15,983 nt of DNA. It comes from an uncultured Opitutia bacterium. GTDB taxonomy: Bacteria; Verrucomicrobiota; Verrucomicrobiia; Opitutales; UBA953. The notes below the pieces were generated by a model. It ran no database searches and was not told where the DNA came from. It saw only the letters and a list, made by a program, of their open reading frames with translations. This document shows positions 1 to 4,878 of this stretch, in pieces. Numbering within the stretch: the first letter of the stretch is position 1; the number at the start of each line of letters is the position of its first letter. The DNA is taken from assembly GCA_903921665.1 (NCBI GenBank), contig CAIXQT010000220.1, positions 1-15,983 of the forward strand, read 5' to 3'. A program made the translations under genes and the position numbers.

Positions 1-9
1 CTTGCCATG

Positions 10-27
10 CGTACGCTTTTGCGTACC
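10..27. promoter_or_regulatory. Putative YefM/YoeB-type operator (paired GTAC cores)
   Basis: Two near-identical sites, CGTACG (10-15) and CGTACC (22-27), lie 10 bases before the antitoxin start. Their GTAC centres are 12 bp apart. The E. coli yefM-yoeB operator has two TGTACA-core repeats with 12-bp centre spacing, bound by antitoxin and by the toxin-antitoxin complex (established). The same geometry upstream of a YefM-like gene suggests autoregulation (inference). The upstream promoter elements are outside the window. Confidence 0.55.
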
Positions 28-36
28 TTTGTGGCT

Positions 37-273
37 ATGACGACGATTACCGCCACCCGGGCCCGCGCGCAGCTCTACAAGCTGATCGAGGCCTCCGTCC
101 ACGAGCCGATCCAGATCACGGGCAAGCGCGGGAACGCGGTGCTGGTCAGCGAGGCTGACTGGGCGAACATCCAGGAGACCCTCCATCTCTCGGCGATCCC
201 GGGCGTGGGCGTCTCGATCCGCCGTGGAATGAAAGAGCCGCTGAAGAAGTCCGCCAAGAAGCTCCGCTGGTGA
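37..273 (+). CDS. yefM: Phd/YefM-family antitoxin
   Basis: A 78-residue protein starting MTTITATRARAQLYKLI. The N-terminal half has the Phd/YefM fold signature: a short TATRARAQL helix, then the strand 'EPIQITGKRGNAVLVSEADW', in which ITGKxGNAVL(V)S is the family hallmark. The C-terminal part (about 50-78) is basic and probably disordered, and is expected to wrap around the toxin. I chose the ATG at 37 over the ATG at 7 because the family starts just before 'TATxAR' and because the earlier start would put the operator-like repeats inside the gene. The stop overlaps the toxin start by 4 bases (GTGA), so the two are probably translationally coupled. Expected role: neutralise the toxin and repress the operon. 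The yefM name is by analogy with the partner gene. Confidence 0.88.
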   Translation: MTTITATRARAQLYKLIEASVHEPIQITGKRGNAVLVSEADWANIQETLHLSAIPGVGVSIRRGMKEPLKKSAKKLRW

Positions 274-533
274 GCTGGGAGCTGGTCTATACGAAGCAGG
301 CCCAGAAGGATGCCCTGAAGGCCTCCAAGACGGGGCTACGTCCGAAGGTCGAGACGCTGCTCGCGGTGGTCGCGAAGAACCCCTTCCAGAATCCCCCGCC
401 CGTCAAGGCGCTCGTCGGCGACCTGGCCGGCGCGTACTCGCGTCGAATCAACCTGCAGCATCGCTTGGTCTATCAGGTCTACGCGAAGGAGAAGACGGTG
501 AAGGTGATCCGGATGTGGACGCATTACGAATGA
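270..533 (+). CDS. yoeB: Txe/YoeB-family mRNA interferase toxin
   Basis: An 87-residue RelE-superfamily toxin, normal length for Txe/YoeB. It starts at a GTG that overlaps the antitoxin stop. Visible signatures are 'NPFQNPPP' (37-44), 'LVGDLAGAYSRRIN' (48-61), 'HRLVYQV' (64-70) and the C-terminal 'MWTHYE' (82-87). In YoeB the catalytic set is E46, R65, H83 and Y84 (E. coli numbering). Here R65, H85 and Y86 are present, but the position four residues before the GDL glycine, normally Glu, is Lys46 ('VKALVGDL'). Family role: ribosome-dependent cleavage of mRNA at the A site, held in check by the antitoxin. Whether the Lys variant is active cannot be told from sequence. A strong palindrome straddles the stop codon. 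Confidence 0.88.
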   Translation: MSWELVYTKQAQKDALKASKTGLRPKVETLLAVVAKNPFQNPPPVKALVGDLAGAYSRRINLQHRLVYQVYAKEKTVKVIRMWTHYE

Positions 534-560
534 GCGAGCGCGCAGCGCTCGCTCATTCGT
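526..560. repeat. Perfect 16-bp palindrome across the toxin stop codon
   Basis: The arms at 526-541 and 545-560 are exact reverse complements around a 3-base loop (GCA). The left arm contains the last codon and TGA stop of the toxin gene. No T-tract follows on either strand (the right side is GGGGG), so it is not a standard intrinsic terminator, though it would form a very stable RNA hairpin. It ends in CGT followed by GGGGGAACTGC, the same junction seen at 4906-4919. Confidence 0.9.
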
Positions 561-616
561 GGGGGAACTGCTGGCATGGTGAACTGCTGCGAAGCAAGCG
601 CGGCGGAGCCGCTAAC

Positions 617-660
617 ATGAAGTGCAAAAGTGCAAATCGGAGCGAAGCTCCTGTGCAAAG
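617..660 (+). repeat. GTGCAAA unit, copy A
   Basis: Two GTGCAAA words (622-628, 630-636), then the hairpin GGAGC-GAA-GCTCC (639-651), then a single GTGCAAAG word. Copies C and D2 have two words after the hairpin, so this copy has lost one 8-base unit. Confidence 0.8.
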
Positions 661-689
661 GTGGAGGCAGAGGTTTCGGAGGGGCTTGG

Positions 690-709
690 GTAGGGTCTTA
701 GCGAAGGCC
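690..709 (+). repeat. REP-like element (GTAG + hairpin), plus orientation
   Basis: GTAG (690-693) is followed directly by the stem GGTCTT / AAGGCC (one G-T pair) around AGCG. The GTAG tetranucleotide 5' of a hairpin is the signature of REP elements mobilised by RAYT enzymes (established). Identical copy at 5221-5240. Confidence 0.6.
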
Positions 710-737
710 GTTGGGCGTACGACGTGCGTAGGCGAAC

Positions 738-763
738 GGCGGCGATGGCGATCGCCGCCCTAC
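738..763 (-). repeat. REP-like element (GTAG + GGCGGCGAT hairpin)
   Basis: On the plus strand, GGCGGCGAT (738-746), a 4-base loop, ATCGCCGCC (751-759), then CTAC (760-763). Read on the minus strand this is GTAG followed by a perfect 9-bp stem. Together with the plus-oriented unit at 690 it makes an inverted pair, as in BIMEs. Related copies are at 4394, 5269 and 15553. Confidence 0.75.
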
Positions 764-830
764 CCGCGCGGCGGAGCCGCGAGGTATGAGCGGTTGGCGG
801 TTAGCGGTTGGGAGCGGCAGCAAAGCAGAC

Positions 831-881
831 AGCATGAGGTCAGACACGTTCAGCATTCCGAACGAAGTCAGACCCCATGCT
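831..881. repeat. Long imperfect hairpin with GTCAGAC repeats
   Basis: Nested pairing: AGCATG (831-836) with CATGCT (876-881), GGTC (838-841) with GACC (871-874), an internal loop containing GTCAGAC in both halves, and CGTTC (847-851) with GAACG (860-864). It lies just upstream of the DUF3800 gene. It could be a leader structure or another repeat family; no function is assigned. Confidence 0.6.
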
Positions 882-930
882 GGGGGATTCCCGGGGTTGC
901 GGGGGAATGAGAGGACAAAACCCTGCCCGG

Positions 931-1626
931 ATGGATTTAGTCTATGTCGATGAAAGCGGAGACCCAGGAACCAAGGAGGGCTCGAGCAGATACTTCATTC
1001 TCTGCGGACTATCCGTGCACCATGCGGATTGGCATGAGGTGACACGCCACCTGGAGGAACTGCGTGTTCGGCTGGCAGAGTTGCACGGCCTCTCGCCTGA
1101 AGCGGAGATCCACGCCGCCGAGTTTCTGAGTAGTTCGCGCGATCATCTAGGCCTGAACCAACGTCAACGGGTACAGTGCTTGCTCCACCTGCTAGGCTTC
1201 CTCAGCCGGACAGAAAAAGTCACCCTCTACCGCGTCTTCATCGACAAGTCATCCGGTGCGGCCGATCCGCTCGCGATAGCGTGGGCAGCTTTGGCAATCA
1301 AAGCGACGGACAAGGTCGAAGCGGCTACCCATTCCAGGTGCGAAGCAAAAGGACTGGTGATCATCAGCGATGACCTTCGCCCTTCGCCAGGCAGTCGGTG
1401 GATCGATCAGGCCATGCTGGCGAATCCGAAGCTGAAAGGACTTCTCATCGACCTACCTTTCGGGCGGGAATCGCACCAAAGTCATCTCCTGCAGCTGAGC
1501 GATCTACTGAGCTTCCTGACCAAGCAGATGCTGATGCCTAATCACTTCTTCCGCGGCACGGGCGGCAAGGCGCTGCTTCGTCGCTATCATCGCCTTTGGT
1601 CTTCGGAAAAGGATAAGGGGCGCTAA
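931..1626 (+). CDS. DUF3800 domain protein
   Basis: A 231-residue protein. The N-terminus 'MDLVYVDESGDPG' carries the DESG motif (residues 7-10) that defines DUF3800, followed by 'RYFILCGLSV' typical of the first strands. A central 'GLVIISDDLRPSPG' (about 141-153) and a C-terminal 'LLQLSDLLSFL' (about 186-196) supply the later conserved Asp residues. The family is predicted to have an RNase H-like fold; its biochemistry is poorly known and members are often found near mobile or defence genes (established only in outline). An in-frame ATG at 907 is possible, but I prefer 931 because family members begin immediately before the first beta strand. Codon use is visibly less GC-biased than in the secretion operon, and the gene stands alone between two repeat blocks, suggesting acquisition (inference). 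Arms GGGGCGC / GCGCCCC flank its TAA stop. Confidence 0.88.
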   Translation: MDLVYVDESGDPGTKEGSSRYFILCGLSVHHADWHEVTRHLEELRVRLAELHGLSPEAEIHAAEFLSSSRDHLGLNQRQRVQCLLHLLGFLSRTEKVTLYRVFIDKSSGAADPLAIAWAALAIKATDKVEAATHSRCEAKGLVIISDDLRPSPGSRWIDQAMLANPKLKGLLIDLPFGRESHQSHLLQLSDLLSFLTKQMLMPNHFFRGTGGKALLRRYHRLWSSEKDKGR

Positions 1627-1637
1627 CGCGCCCCCTT
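1615..1637 (+). terminator. Hairpin with the DUF3800 stop codon in its loop
   Basis: GGGGCGC (1617-1623) and GCGCCCC (1628-1634) are exact complements. The TAA stop plus one C form the loop, and AA/TT extend the stem past one bulged C. Only two T residues follow, so termination strength is uncertain. It is another case of an inverted repeat straddling a stop codon. Confidence 0.55.
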
Positions 1638-1809
1638 GGAGGTATTTCCGCAGGCCTGCGCCTACTTCCAAACCTATGCATAATCATGCGGCCGGGAGAA
1701 GCAGTGGCAACATGGAATTGGGTGGAGGGGTAACCCTAGTTGACCGGTTGATCAGTTGGCCGGTCGGCCGAATCCGAGGGCATGAGGGCCGGAGGATTCG
1801 AGGACATGA

Positions 1810-1834
1810 GGGCGTGACGTAGTCTCGCCCCTAC
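1810..1834 (-). repeat. REP-like element (GTAG + GGGCG hairpin)
   Basis: Plus-strand GGGCG-T-GAC, loop GTA, GTC-T-CGCCC, then CTAC (1831-1834). The stem is 5 + 3 bp around one T-T mismatch. Same architecture as the other GTAG units but a different stem sequence. Confidence 0.6.
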
Positions 1835-1887
1835 CTAACGGCCACCATGCGGCGGCCGTGGCGGTCATCCCTACCAAGGCAGACTAT

Positions 1888-1911
1888 GTCGTGACGCGGT
1901 CCCGACCCTAC
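1888..1911 (-). repeat. REP-like element (GTCGTGAC hairpin)
   Basis: GTCGTGAC (1888-1895), loop GCG, GTCCCGAC (1899-1906; one mismatch in the stem), then C and CTAC (1908-1911). The bases CTATGTCGTGACGCGG and the tail are identical in the copy at 5309-5332. Confidence 0.65.
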
Positions 1912-1979
1912 CTGGCGCGGCGGAGCCGCGAGGTGTTGGCGGATGGCGGTTAGCGGTTGGGAACGGCAGAGAGGCAGAC

Positions 1980-2004
1980 GGATGCGATGTCATCGCATCC
2001 CTAC
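1980..2004 (-). repeat. REP-like element (GGATGCGAT hairpin)
   Basis: GGATGCGAT (1980-1988), loop GTC, ATCGCATCC (1992-2000), then CTAC (2001-2004). Perfect 9-bp stem abutting the tetranucleotide. Identical to 5345-5369. Confidence 0.75.
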
Positions 2005-2010
2005 CCAACG

Positions 2011-2039
2011 GAAAGAGCCCGGCCGTAAGGCCGGGCTCT
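2011..2039 (-). terminator. Intrinsic terminator of the beta-barrel gene
   Basis: On the minus strand AGAGCCCGGCC, loop TTAC, GGCCGGGCTCT: an 11-bp perfect stem (2014-2024 / 2029-2039) with a short T-rich tail, 24 bases after the stop codon. Confidence 0.8.
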
Positions 2040-2063
2040 GGTGCAAGAAGCTGTCCGTTCAGC

Positions 2064-2687
2064 TTAGAAGCTGTAACCGACCGAGACGCCGAGCGTGTCG
2101 CCACCGGCGGAAGTGCCCTGGAAGGCATAGCCGAGGGAGACGTCGAAGTTCGAGGTCACATTGTAGCGGACGCCGACGTTGAACACGTTGACGCTGCTGG
2201 TGCCGGCGGCGGCGTAGATGTTGCCGAAGCCGTCGACTTCAAGGGCGCCGAGGTTGGTGCGGACGCGCTGGTAGCCGGCGAGGACTTCGAAGTTGCTGCC
2301 GATCGCCTGGCGATACTGGAGGCCGAAACCCTTCTGCTCGGCCTGGGCGATGCCGTTGCCGGAGCTGAACTGGCCCTGGATGTAGCTGAAGCCGACGGCG
2401 AGGTCGCCGGGGCCGACGTTGAACTTATAGGCGAGGCCGAAACCGGTCTCATAGCCGCCGTAACCGGCGATGTCGCCCTTGCCGTCGACGTCGGCATAGA
2501 TGCCGGTGACGAGGACGCCGGAGTGGGCGAGTTCGGCGGTGGCGCCGACGTTGAAGCCCTTGAGGCTGTCGTTGCTGAGGTAACCGACCTCGACGCGATT
2601 ATAGTTGAGTCCGGAACCGACGCCAGGGGCGGCGGCGGCCGAAGCGGCGACGAGGGTGAGGAGGAGGATGCTAGGGGTGTGTTTCAT
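2064..2687 (-). CDS. Small outer-membrane beta-barrel protein
   Basis: 207 residues. Residues 1-20 form a Sec signal peptide (MKHTPSILLLTLVAASAAAA) with a likely cleavage after the Ala run. The rest is a series of alternating, Gly- and aromatic-rich strands ('NYNRVEVGYL', 'GFGLAYKF', 'LAVGFSYIQGQF', 'FEVLAGYQRVRTNL', 'NVGVRYNVTSNFDVSLGYAFQG') and ends in '...LGVSVGYSF', a C-terminal Phe as expected for BAM-dependent barrels. The size suggests about 8-10 strands. The closest broad type is the opacity/OmpA-like porin-family barrel; no ligand can be named. The gene follows three lipoprotein genes but has its own AT-rich promoter and terminator. A GGGGGTG stretch just upstream may serve as ribosome binding site, one of few in the window. 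The 3' end carries AAGCTG / CAGCTT arms around the stop. Confidence 0.82.
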   Translation of the reverse strand: MKHTPSILLLTLVAASAAAAPGVGSGLNYNRVEVGYLSNDSLKGFNVGATAELAHSGVLVTGIYADVDGKGDIAGYGGYETGFGLAYKFNVGPGDLAVGFSYIQGQFSSGNGIAQAEQKGFGLQYRQAIGSNFEVLAGYQRVRTNLGALEVDGFGNIYAAAGTSSVNVFNVGVRYNVTSNFDVSLGYAFQGTSAGGDTLGVSVGYSF

Positions 2688-2731
2688 ATCACCCCCGAAC
2701 GAAACGCCCGCCCGAGGGCTTGCAACCGATT

Positions 2732-2760
2732 TTTATATTAGTTTTTTAATATAATAAAAA
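2732..2760 (-). promoter_or_regulatory. Putative sigma70-type promoter of the beta-barrel gene
   Basis: Read on the minus strand: TTTTTA (2755-2760), a 17-base spacer, and TATAAA (2732-2737), then a leader of about 40 bases. The segment is strikingly AT-rich in a GC-rich background and contains a perfect TTATATTA / TAATATAA inverted repeat (2733-2740, 2747-2754). The -35 is weak and overlaps the T-tract of the upstream terminator. Confidence 0.4.
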
Positions 2761-2782
2761 GGGCGCGACCGAAGCCGCGCCC
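2756..2782 (-). terminator. UUCG-loop intrinsic terminator of the lipoprotein unit
   Basis: Minus-strand GGGCGCGGC-TTCG-GTCGCGCCC followed by TTTTT: a 9-bp stem with one G-U pair capped by a C(UUCG)G tetraloop, then a U-tract. It lies 23 bases after the stop of the last lipoprotein gene. Confidence 0.9.
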
Positions 2783-2805
2783 TTCAGGGACGAAGTCGAA
2801 GCCCT

Positions 2806-3222
2806 TTAGTCGACGTTCTGCGCGGTCAGGAACATGCTCTTCGACAGCGAGCTGAAGAAGGACTGGTAAGGCGCCGGATCGGTGACGGCGGTTTCCTGGT
2901 ACTGGGCGTTGGCGCGGACCAGCAGCTGCTTGGCGTTACGCGGACGGACGGTCACGGACATACGGAGGGCGTAACCGTCGAGCTTGGTCGCGGTGATCGA
3001 GCCCAGTTCGAGATCGGCCTTGTCGATGACGAAGCCGAGGTCCTGCAAGGTCGAGATGACCGTACGGAGGGTCTTGGTCTTGTCGGTCGTATCAAAGGCG
3101 CGGCTCTGGATCTGGCGGAGCTGGACCTGGTTGGAGCCGACTTCGAGGGCGGAGTTGGTGGCGTTATGCACGCAGCCGGTGAAGGCCAAGGCAGCGGCAA
3201 GGAGGGAGAGACGGAGGATCAT
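2806..3222 (-). CDS. Lipoprotein, paralogue of the upstream gene
   Basis: 138 residues. The signal peptide ends in FTGC with the acylated Cys at 17, so it is a probable lipoprotein. The mature part has 'QLRQIQSRAFDTTD', 'TLQDLGFVIDKADLELGSITATK', 'MSVTVRPRN', 'LLVRANAQYQE' and 'YQSFFSSLSKSMFLTAQNVD'. These blocks line up in order with the gene directly upstream, so the two are tandem paralogues; this copy is the shorter and lacks an Ala/Leu-rich middle insert. I do not recognise a named domain. The conserved core (a 'LQDLGFxID..LG.I.A.K' helix-strand unit plus a C-terminal 'FF..LSKS.FL.AQ') suggests a small alpha/beta periplasmic domain. It starts 3 bases after the previous stop and is last in its transcription unit. 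Confidence 0.75.
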   Translation of the reverse strand: MILRLSLLAAALAFTGCVHNATNSALEVGSNQVQLRQIQSRAFDTTDKTKTLRTVISTLQDLGFVIDKADLELGSITATKLDGYALRMSVTVRPRNAKQLLVRANAQYQETAVTDPAPYQSFFSSLSKSMFLTAQNVD

Positions 3223-3225
3223 AGG

Positions 3226-3750
3226 TTAGATTTTCTGGGCTTCGAGGAAGACGGACTTCGAGAGTTTTTCGAAGAACTGCTGGTAGAGCTCCGGCTCGCT
3301 CAGGCCCTCGAGGCGGGTGAGCTGGCCGTAACTGTTCCAGACCATACGCTGGAAGGTCGCGCGGACGACCCATTCCTGGCCTTCCTTGCCGGCGACGGGC
3401 TTCACGATGATGCAGAGGCGGATCTTCTGCGACTTATCCATCGAGTTGGCGGCGTTGGCGCCGAGAAGCAGGGCCATCGCGAAGCGGGAGCCCACGTCAC
3501 TGGCCTCACGGGTCTTGGACGCGACGAGCACGCCCAGCTTGGTTTCGGATTCGTCGATGGTGAAGCCCATGTCCTGGCCGACGCCGGAGCAGGCCGCCAG
3601 GATGTCGGCTTCCTTGCCACCGGCGAAGCGACGGGATTCGAGCTGACGACGCTCAAGGGAGTCGGGCTTGAGGGCGAGCGCGTCCTCGGGGATGCCGGTC
3701 TGGCAACCGACGACCAGCAGGGACAGGCAGCAAAGAGAGAGCAGGCGCAT
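3226..3750 (-). CDS. Lipoprotein, longer paralogue of the downstream gene
   Basis: 174 residues with lipobox VVGC (Cys16). Mature region: 'ERRQLESRRFAGGKEADILAA', 'GVGQDMGFTIDESETKLGVLVASK', then a hydrophobic insert 'RFAMALLLGANAANSM' (about 90-105) absent from its paralogue, then 'KIRLCIIVKPV', 'EWVVRATFQRMV' and 'LYQQFFEKLSKSVFLEAQKI'. The insert could be an amphipathic or membrane-associated segment (inference). It lies 3 bases after the BamE-like gene and 3 bases before its paralogue, so all three are one transcription unit. No known function is recognised; the shared C-terminal motif suggests the two paralogues act together, perhaps as a hetero-oligomer (speculative). Confidence 0.75.
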   Translation of the reverse strand: MRLLSLCCLSLLVVGCQTGIPEDALALKPDSLERRQLESRRFAGGKEADILAACSGVGQDMGFTIDESETKLGVLVASKTREASDVGSRFAMALLLGANAANSMDKSQKIRLCIIVKPVAGKEGQEWVVRATFQRMVWNSYGQLTRLEGLSEPELYQQFFEKLSKSVFLEAQKI

Positions 3751-3753
3751 CGT

Positions 3754-4149
3754 TTAGAACTTCGAGGTGTGGTAGGCCAGGTCGCGGACCTTGCCGGCCT
3801 TGTCGAACTTCACGATGATCGTGAGCGTGCTCTGGGAGCGCTCGGCGGCGGCGGCGGAACCGCCGACGAAGAGGGTCAGGGGGCCGTTGGCGGCGGTAGC
3901 GCGGACGGAGGAGGTGACGCGGTCGTAGATCCAGACTTCGCGGCCCTCTTCGTCGGTGGAGAGGATGTTGGGCGAGCCGAGGGCCTCGGCCACGGCGGCG
4001 TTGGTCATCCCGACCTTGATGCTGCGCTGGGCGGCGCCGACGGAGATCGTGGCCTTGTCGTCGCCTTTGACGCTATTGTGGACGTCCTGAGGATTGAGGC
4101 AGCCGACAAGCAGGAAGGGAGTCAGCAGGAGCAGACGGGCGGGGTTCAT
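3754..4149 (-). CDS. BamE/SmpA-like lipoprotein
   Basis: 131 residues. Signal peptide MNPARLLLLTPFLLVGC with lipobox LVGC (Cys17). After a short linker, 'IKVGMTNAAVAEALGSPN' and 'EGREVWIYDRV' match the SmpA/OmlA (BamE) pattern 'hxxGMsxxxVxxhLGxPx...W.Y' (about residues 43-80), followed by a beta-rich tail ending 'TLTIIVKFDKAGKVRDLAYHTSKF'. BamE itself is part of the outer-membrane barrel assembly complex, but many proteins share this fold, so a BAM role is not claimed. The ATG at 4149 is chosen because it places the signal peptide correctly; an upstream ATG at 4185 would add 12 residues of non-signal sequence. First gene of the three-lipoprotein unit. No Shine-Dalgarno sequence. Confidence 0.82.
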   Translation of the reverse strand: MNPARLLLLTPFLLVGCLNPQDVHNSVKGDDKATISVGAAQRSIKVGMTNAAVAEALGSPNILSTDEEGREVWIYDRVTSSVRATAANGPLTLFVGGSAAAAERSQSTLTIIVKFDKAGKVRDLAYHTSKF

Positions 4150-4205
4150 GACGGCCGACTGTGAACATCGGGCGGGAAGGGGCAAGGGAGATTTTATAGA
4201 AGAAG

Positions 4206-4234
4206 ATTATAATATAATACGCGGCGTAAAGCGC
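4206..4234 (-). promoter_or_regulatory. Putative promoter of the lipoprotein unit
   Basis: A perfect TATAAT on the minus strand (plus 4206-4211) in an AT-rich patch, about 57 bases before the BamE-like start. The hexamer 17 bases upstream (GCGCTT) is a poor -35. The ACGCGGCG / CGCCGCGT inverted repeat (4219-4239) overlaps the spacer and -35, so it could be an operator (inference). TATAAT also occurs twice on the plus strand here. Confidence 0.4.
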
Positions 4235-4239
4235 CGCGT
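4219..4239. repeat. ACG...CGT palindrome at the start of block C
   Basis: ACGCGGCG (4219-4226) and CGCCGCGT (4232-4239) form an 8-bp perfect stem with loop TAAAG. It is followed by GGGGATCGCC, resembling the CGT-GGGGGAACTGC junction after the palindromes at 526 and 4879. Confidence 0.75.
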
Positions 4240-4252
4240 GGGGATCGCCGAA

Positions 4253-4307
4253 CGTGCAAAGGTGCAAATCGGAGCGAAGCTCCTGTGCAAAGGTGCAAAG
4301 GTGGAGG
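4253..4307 (+). repeat. GTGCAAA unit, copy C
   Basis: Two GTGCAAA words, the hairpin GGAGC-GAA-GCTCC, then two more GTGCAAAGG words. Complete 2 + hairpin + 2 arrangement, all words in direct orientation. Confidence 0.8.
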
Positions 4308-4393
4308 CAGAGGTTTCGGAGGGGCTTGGGTAGGGCGGGGAGTCGTCGGGGCTTAGCCAGGGTCGATGGAGATACGGACGTGCGGTGGCGAAC

Positions 4394-4419
4394 GGCGGCG
4401 ATGGCAATCGCCGCCCTAC
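4394..4419 (-). repeat. REP-like element (GTAG + GGCGGCGAT hairpin)
   Basis: GGCGGCGAT (4394-4402), loop GGCA, ATCGCCGCC (4407-4415), CTAC (4416-4419). Same stem as 738, 5269 and 15553. Confidence 0.75.
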
Positions 4420-4500
4420 CGGCGCGGCGGAGCCGTGAGGGGACAGGCTTCGAAGCAGAGGCAAGGGACAGATTAGGGTAGCACGCGGGGCTGTCCCTAA

Positions 4501-4719
4501 CTTGACATGGGGGGCGGTTTGGGCAGAGTGGTGGCGTGTCCTTAAGAATGCGAATACACTATCCATGCAGGATCAGCTCACGCTGACCCCAGGGAGTTTT
4601 CGCGCTTAAAAATCAGGCCTTCGGGCCACCTCCCTTCCCCGCCCGGGAATCCTCTGCGCTCTCCGACGCATGCGTGCCGCCGTCGCGAGATTCACCCGCA
4701 CGCCACCATTCTCACTCAC
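4501..4719. other. Intergenic stretch without a convincing gene
   Basis: It contains a weak TCAGC / GCTGA hairpin (about 4572-4586) and a GGCC-CGAA-GGCC hairpin followed by TGATTTTT on the minus strand (about 4605-4625), which looks like a weak terminator without an obvious gene upstream. A 17-codon frame starting at ATG 4670 ends in a TGA (4721-4723) that overlaps the GTG of the next gene; it could be a leader peptide, but composition does not prove it. Confidence 0.4.
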
Positions 4720-4878
4720 GTGAAATCCGAACACACCAACGAAAGCATAGTCGCCCTCCTCCAGCAGCTCGTCGCCCAGAACGCCGAGCTCGCCAGGGAA
4801 GTCGCGGCCGTGAAGGCCCAACTCGGGCTGCTCGAGCACAAACTGGATACGATCGCCGAAGAAGCAGGATGGATCTGA
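4720..4878 (+). CDS. 52-residue coiled-coil miniprotein
   Basis: The frame from GTG 4720 encodes 52 residues beginning MKSEHTNESIVALLQ. Residues about 8-46 form a continuous amphipathic helix with Leu, Val and Ile at heptad-like spacing ('SIVALLQQLVAQ', 'ELAREVAAVKAQLGLLEHKL'), ending 'EEAGWI'. The composition is typical of a real, soluble coiled-coil protein rather than a repeat-derived or antisense frame. No ATG lies in frame upstream, and no Shine-Dalgarno sequence is seen; a 17-codon frame overlaps the start by GTGA and could couple translation. Function unknown; small coiled coils of this kind often act as oligomerisation or adaptor modules. A palindrome begins immediately after its stop. 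Confidence 0.6.
   Translation: MKSEHTNESIVALLQQLVAQNAELAREVAAVKAQLGLLEHKLDTIAEEAGWI

Larger units (their letters stand above)
561..898. repeat. Intergenic repeat block A (mosaic)
   Basis: There is no convincing gene between the toxin and the DUF3800 gene. In order the block holds: a module at 559-596 that recurs with one mismatch at 4907-4944; a GCGGC-GGA-GCCGC hairpin (600-612); a GTGCAAA unit (617-660); a GTAG-headed hairpin (690-709); an inverted GTAG hairpin (738-763); another GCGGC-GGA-GCCGC hairpin (770-782); a GCGGTTAGCGG-rich module (790-820) also found in blocks B and E; and a long imperfect hairpin (831-881). About 150 bases (615-765) are nearly identical to 5138-5296, apart from one missing 8-base GTGCAAAG-type unit. 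Open frames here are by-products of the repeats. Confidence 0.85.
1638..2010. repeat. Intergenic repeat block B (mosaic)
   Basis: No gene is supported. Contents: an imperfect palindrome centred on CGCAGGCCTGCG (1649-1660); inverted arms GACCGG / CCGGTC (1742-1747, 1760-1765); CGAATCC / GGATTCG (1769-1775, 1794-1800); a GAGGRCATGAGGGC direct repeat (1776-1789, 1800-1813); three clear minus-oriented GTAG hairpins listed separately, plus a degenerate one ending at CTAC 1871-1874; a GCGGCGGAGCCGC hairpin (about 1917-1929); and the GCGGTTAGCGG module (1938-1969) shared with blocks A and E. The block sits between convergent genes. Confidence 0.75.
4240..4500. repeat. Intergenic repeat block C (mosaic)
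   Basis: Contents: a complete GTGCAAA unit (4253-4307); a conserved GGAGGCAGAGGTTTCGGAGG stretch leading to GTAG at 4330-4333 (plus orientation); a GGAGTCGTCGGG-TTTAGC-type segment also present in block E; an inverted GTAG hairpin (4394-4419); a GCGGCGGAGCC hairpin; and an AGGGACAG / CTGTCCCT inverted repeat (4464-4471, 4491-4498). The block lies between divergently oriented genes, unlike A, B and E, which follow gene 3' ends. Confidence 0.8.

Noticed and set aside
831..881. Integron attC-like recombination site
   Set aside because: The nested hairpin resembles an attC outline, but the conserved R-box core motifs are absent, there is no integrase, and no cassette layout follows.
515..910. 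A 131-residue plus-strand open frame after the toxin
   Set aside because: It is made entirely of repeat modules shared with block D and has no protein-like composition.
3166..4164. A 332-residue open frame on the plus strand
   Set aside because: It is antisense to two genes with clear lipoprotein signal peptides and paralogous motifs; its Gly/Asp/Val/Glu-rich sequence shows no fold signal.
4502..4507. A perfect TTGACA as a -35 box
   Set aside because: No acceptable -10 hexamer lies 16-18 bases downstream, and the sequence belongs to a GGGACAG/CTGTCCC repeat flank.
4501..4719. Structured noncoding RNA or tRNA
   Set aside because: No cloverleaf, T-loop motif or known RNA family pattern was found; only weak short hairpins are visible.
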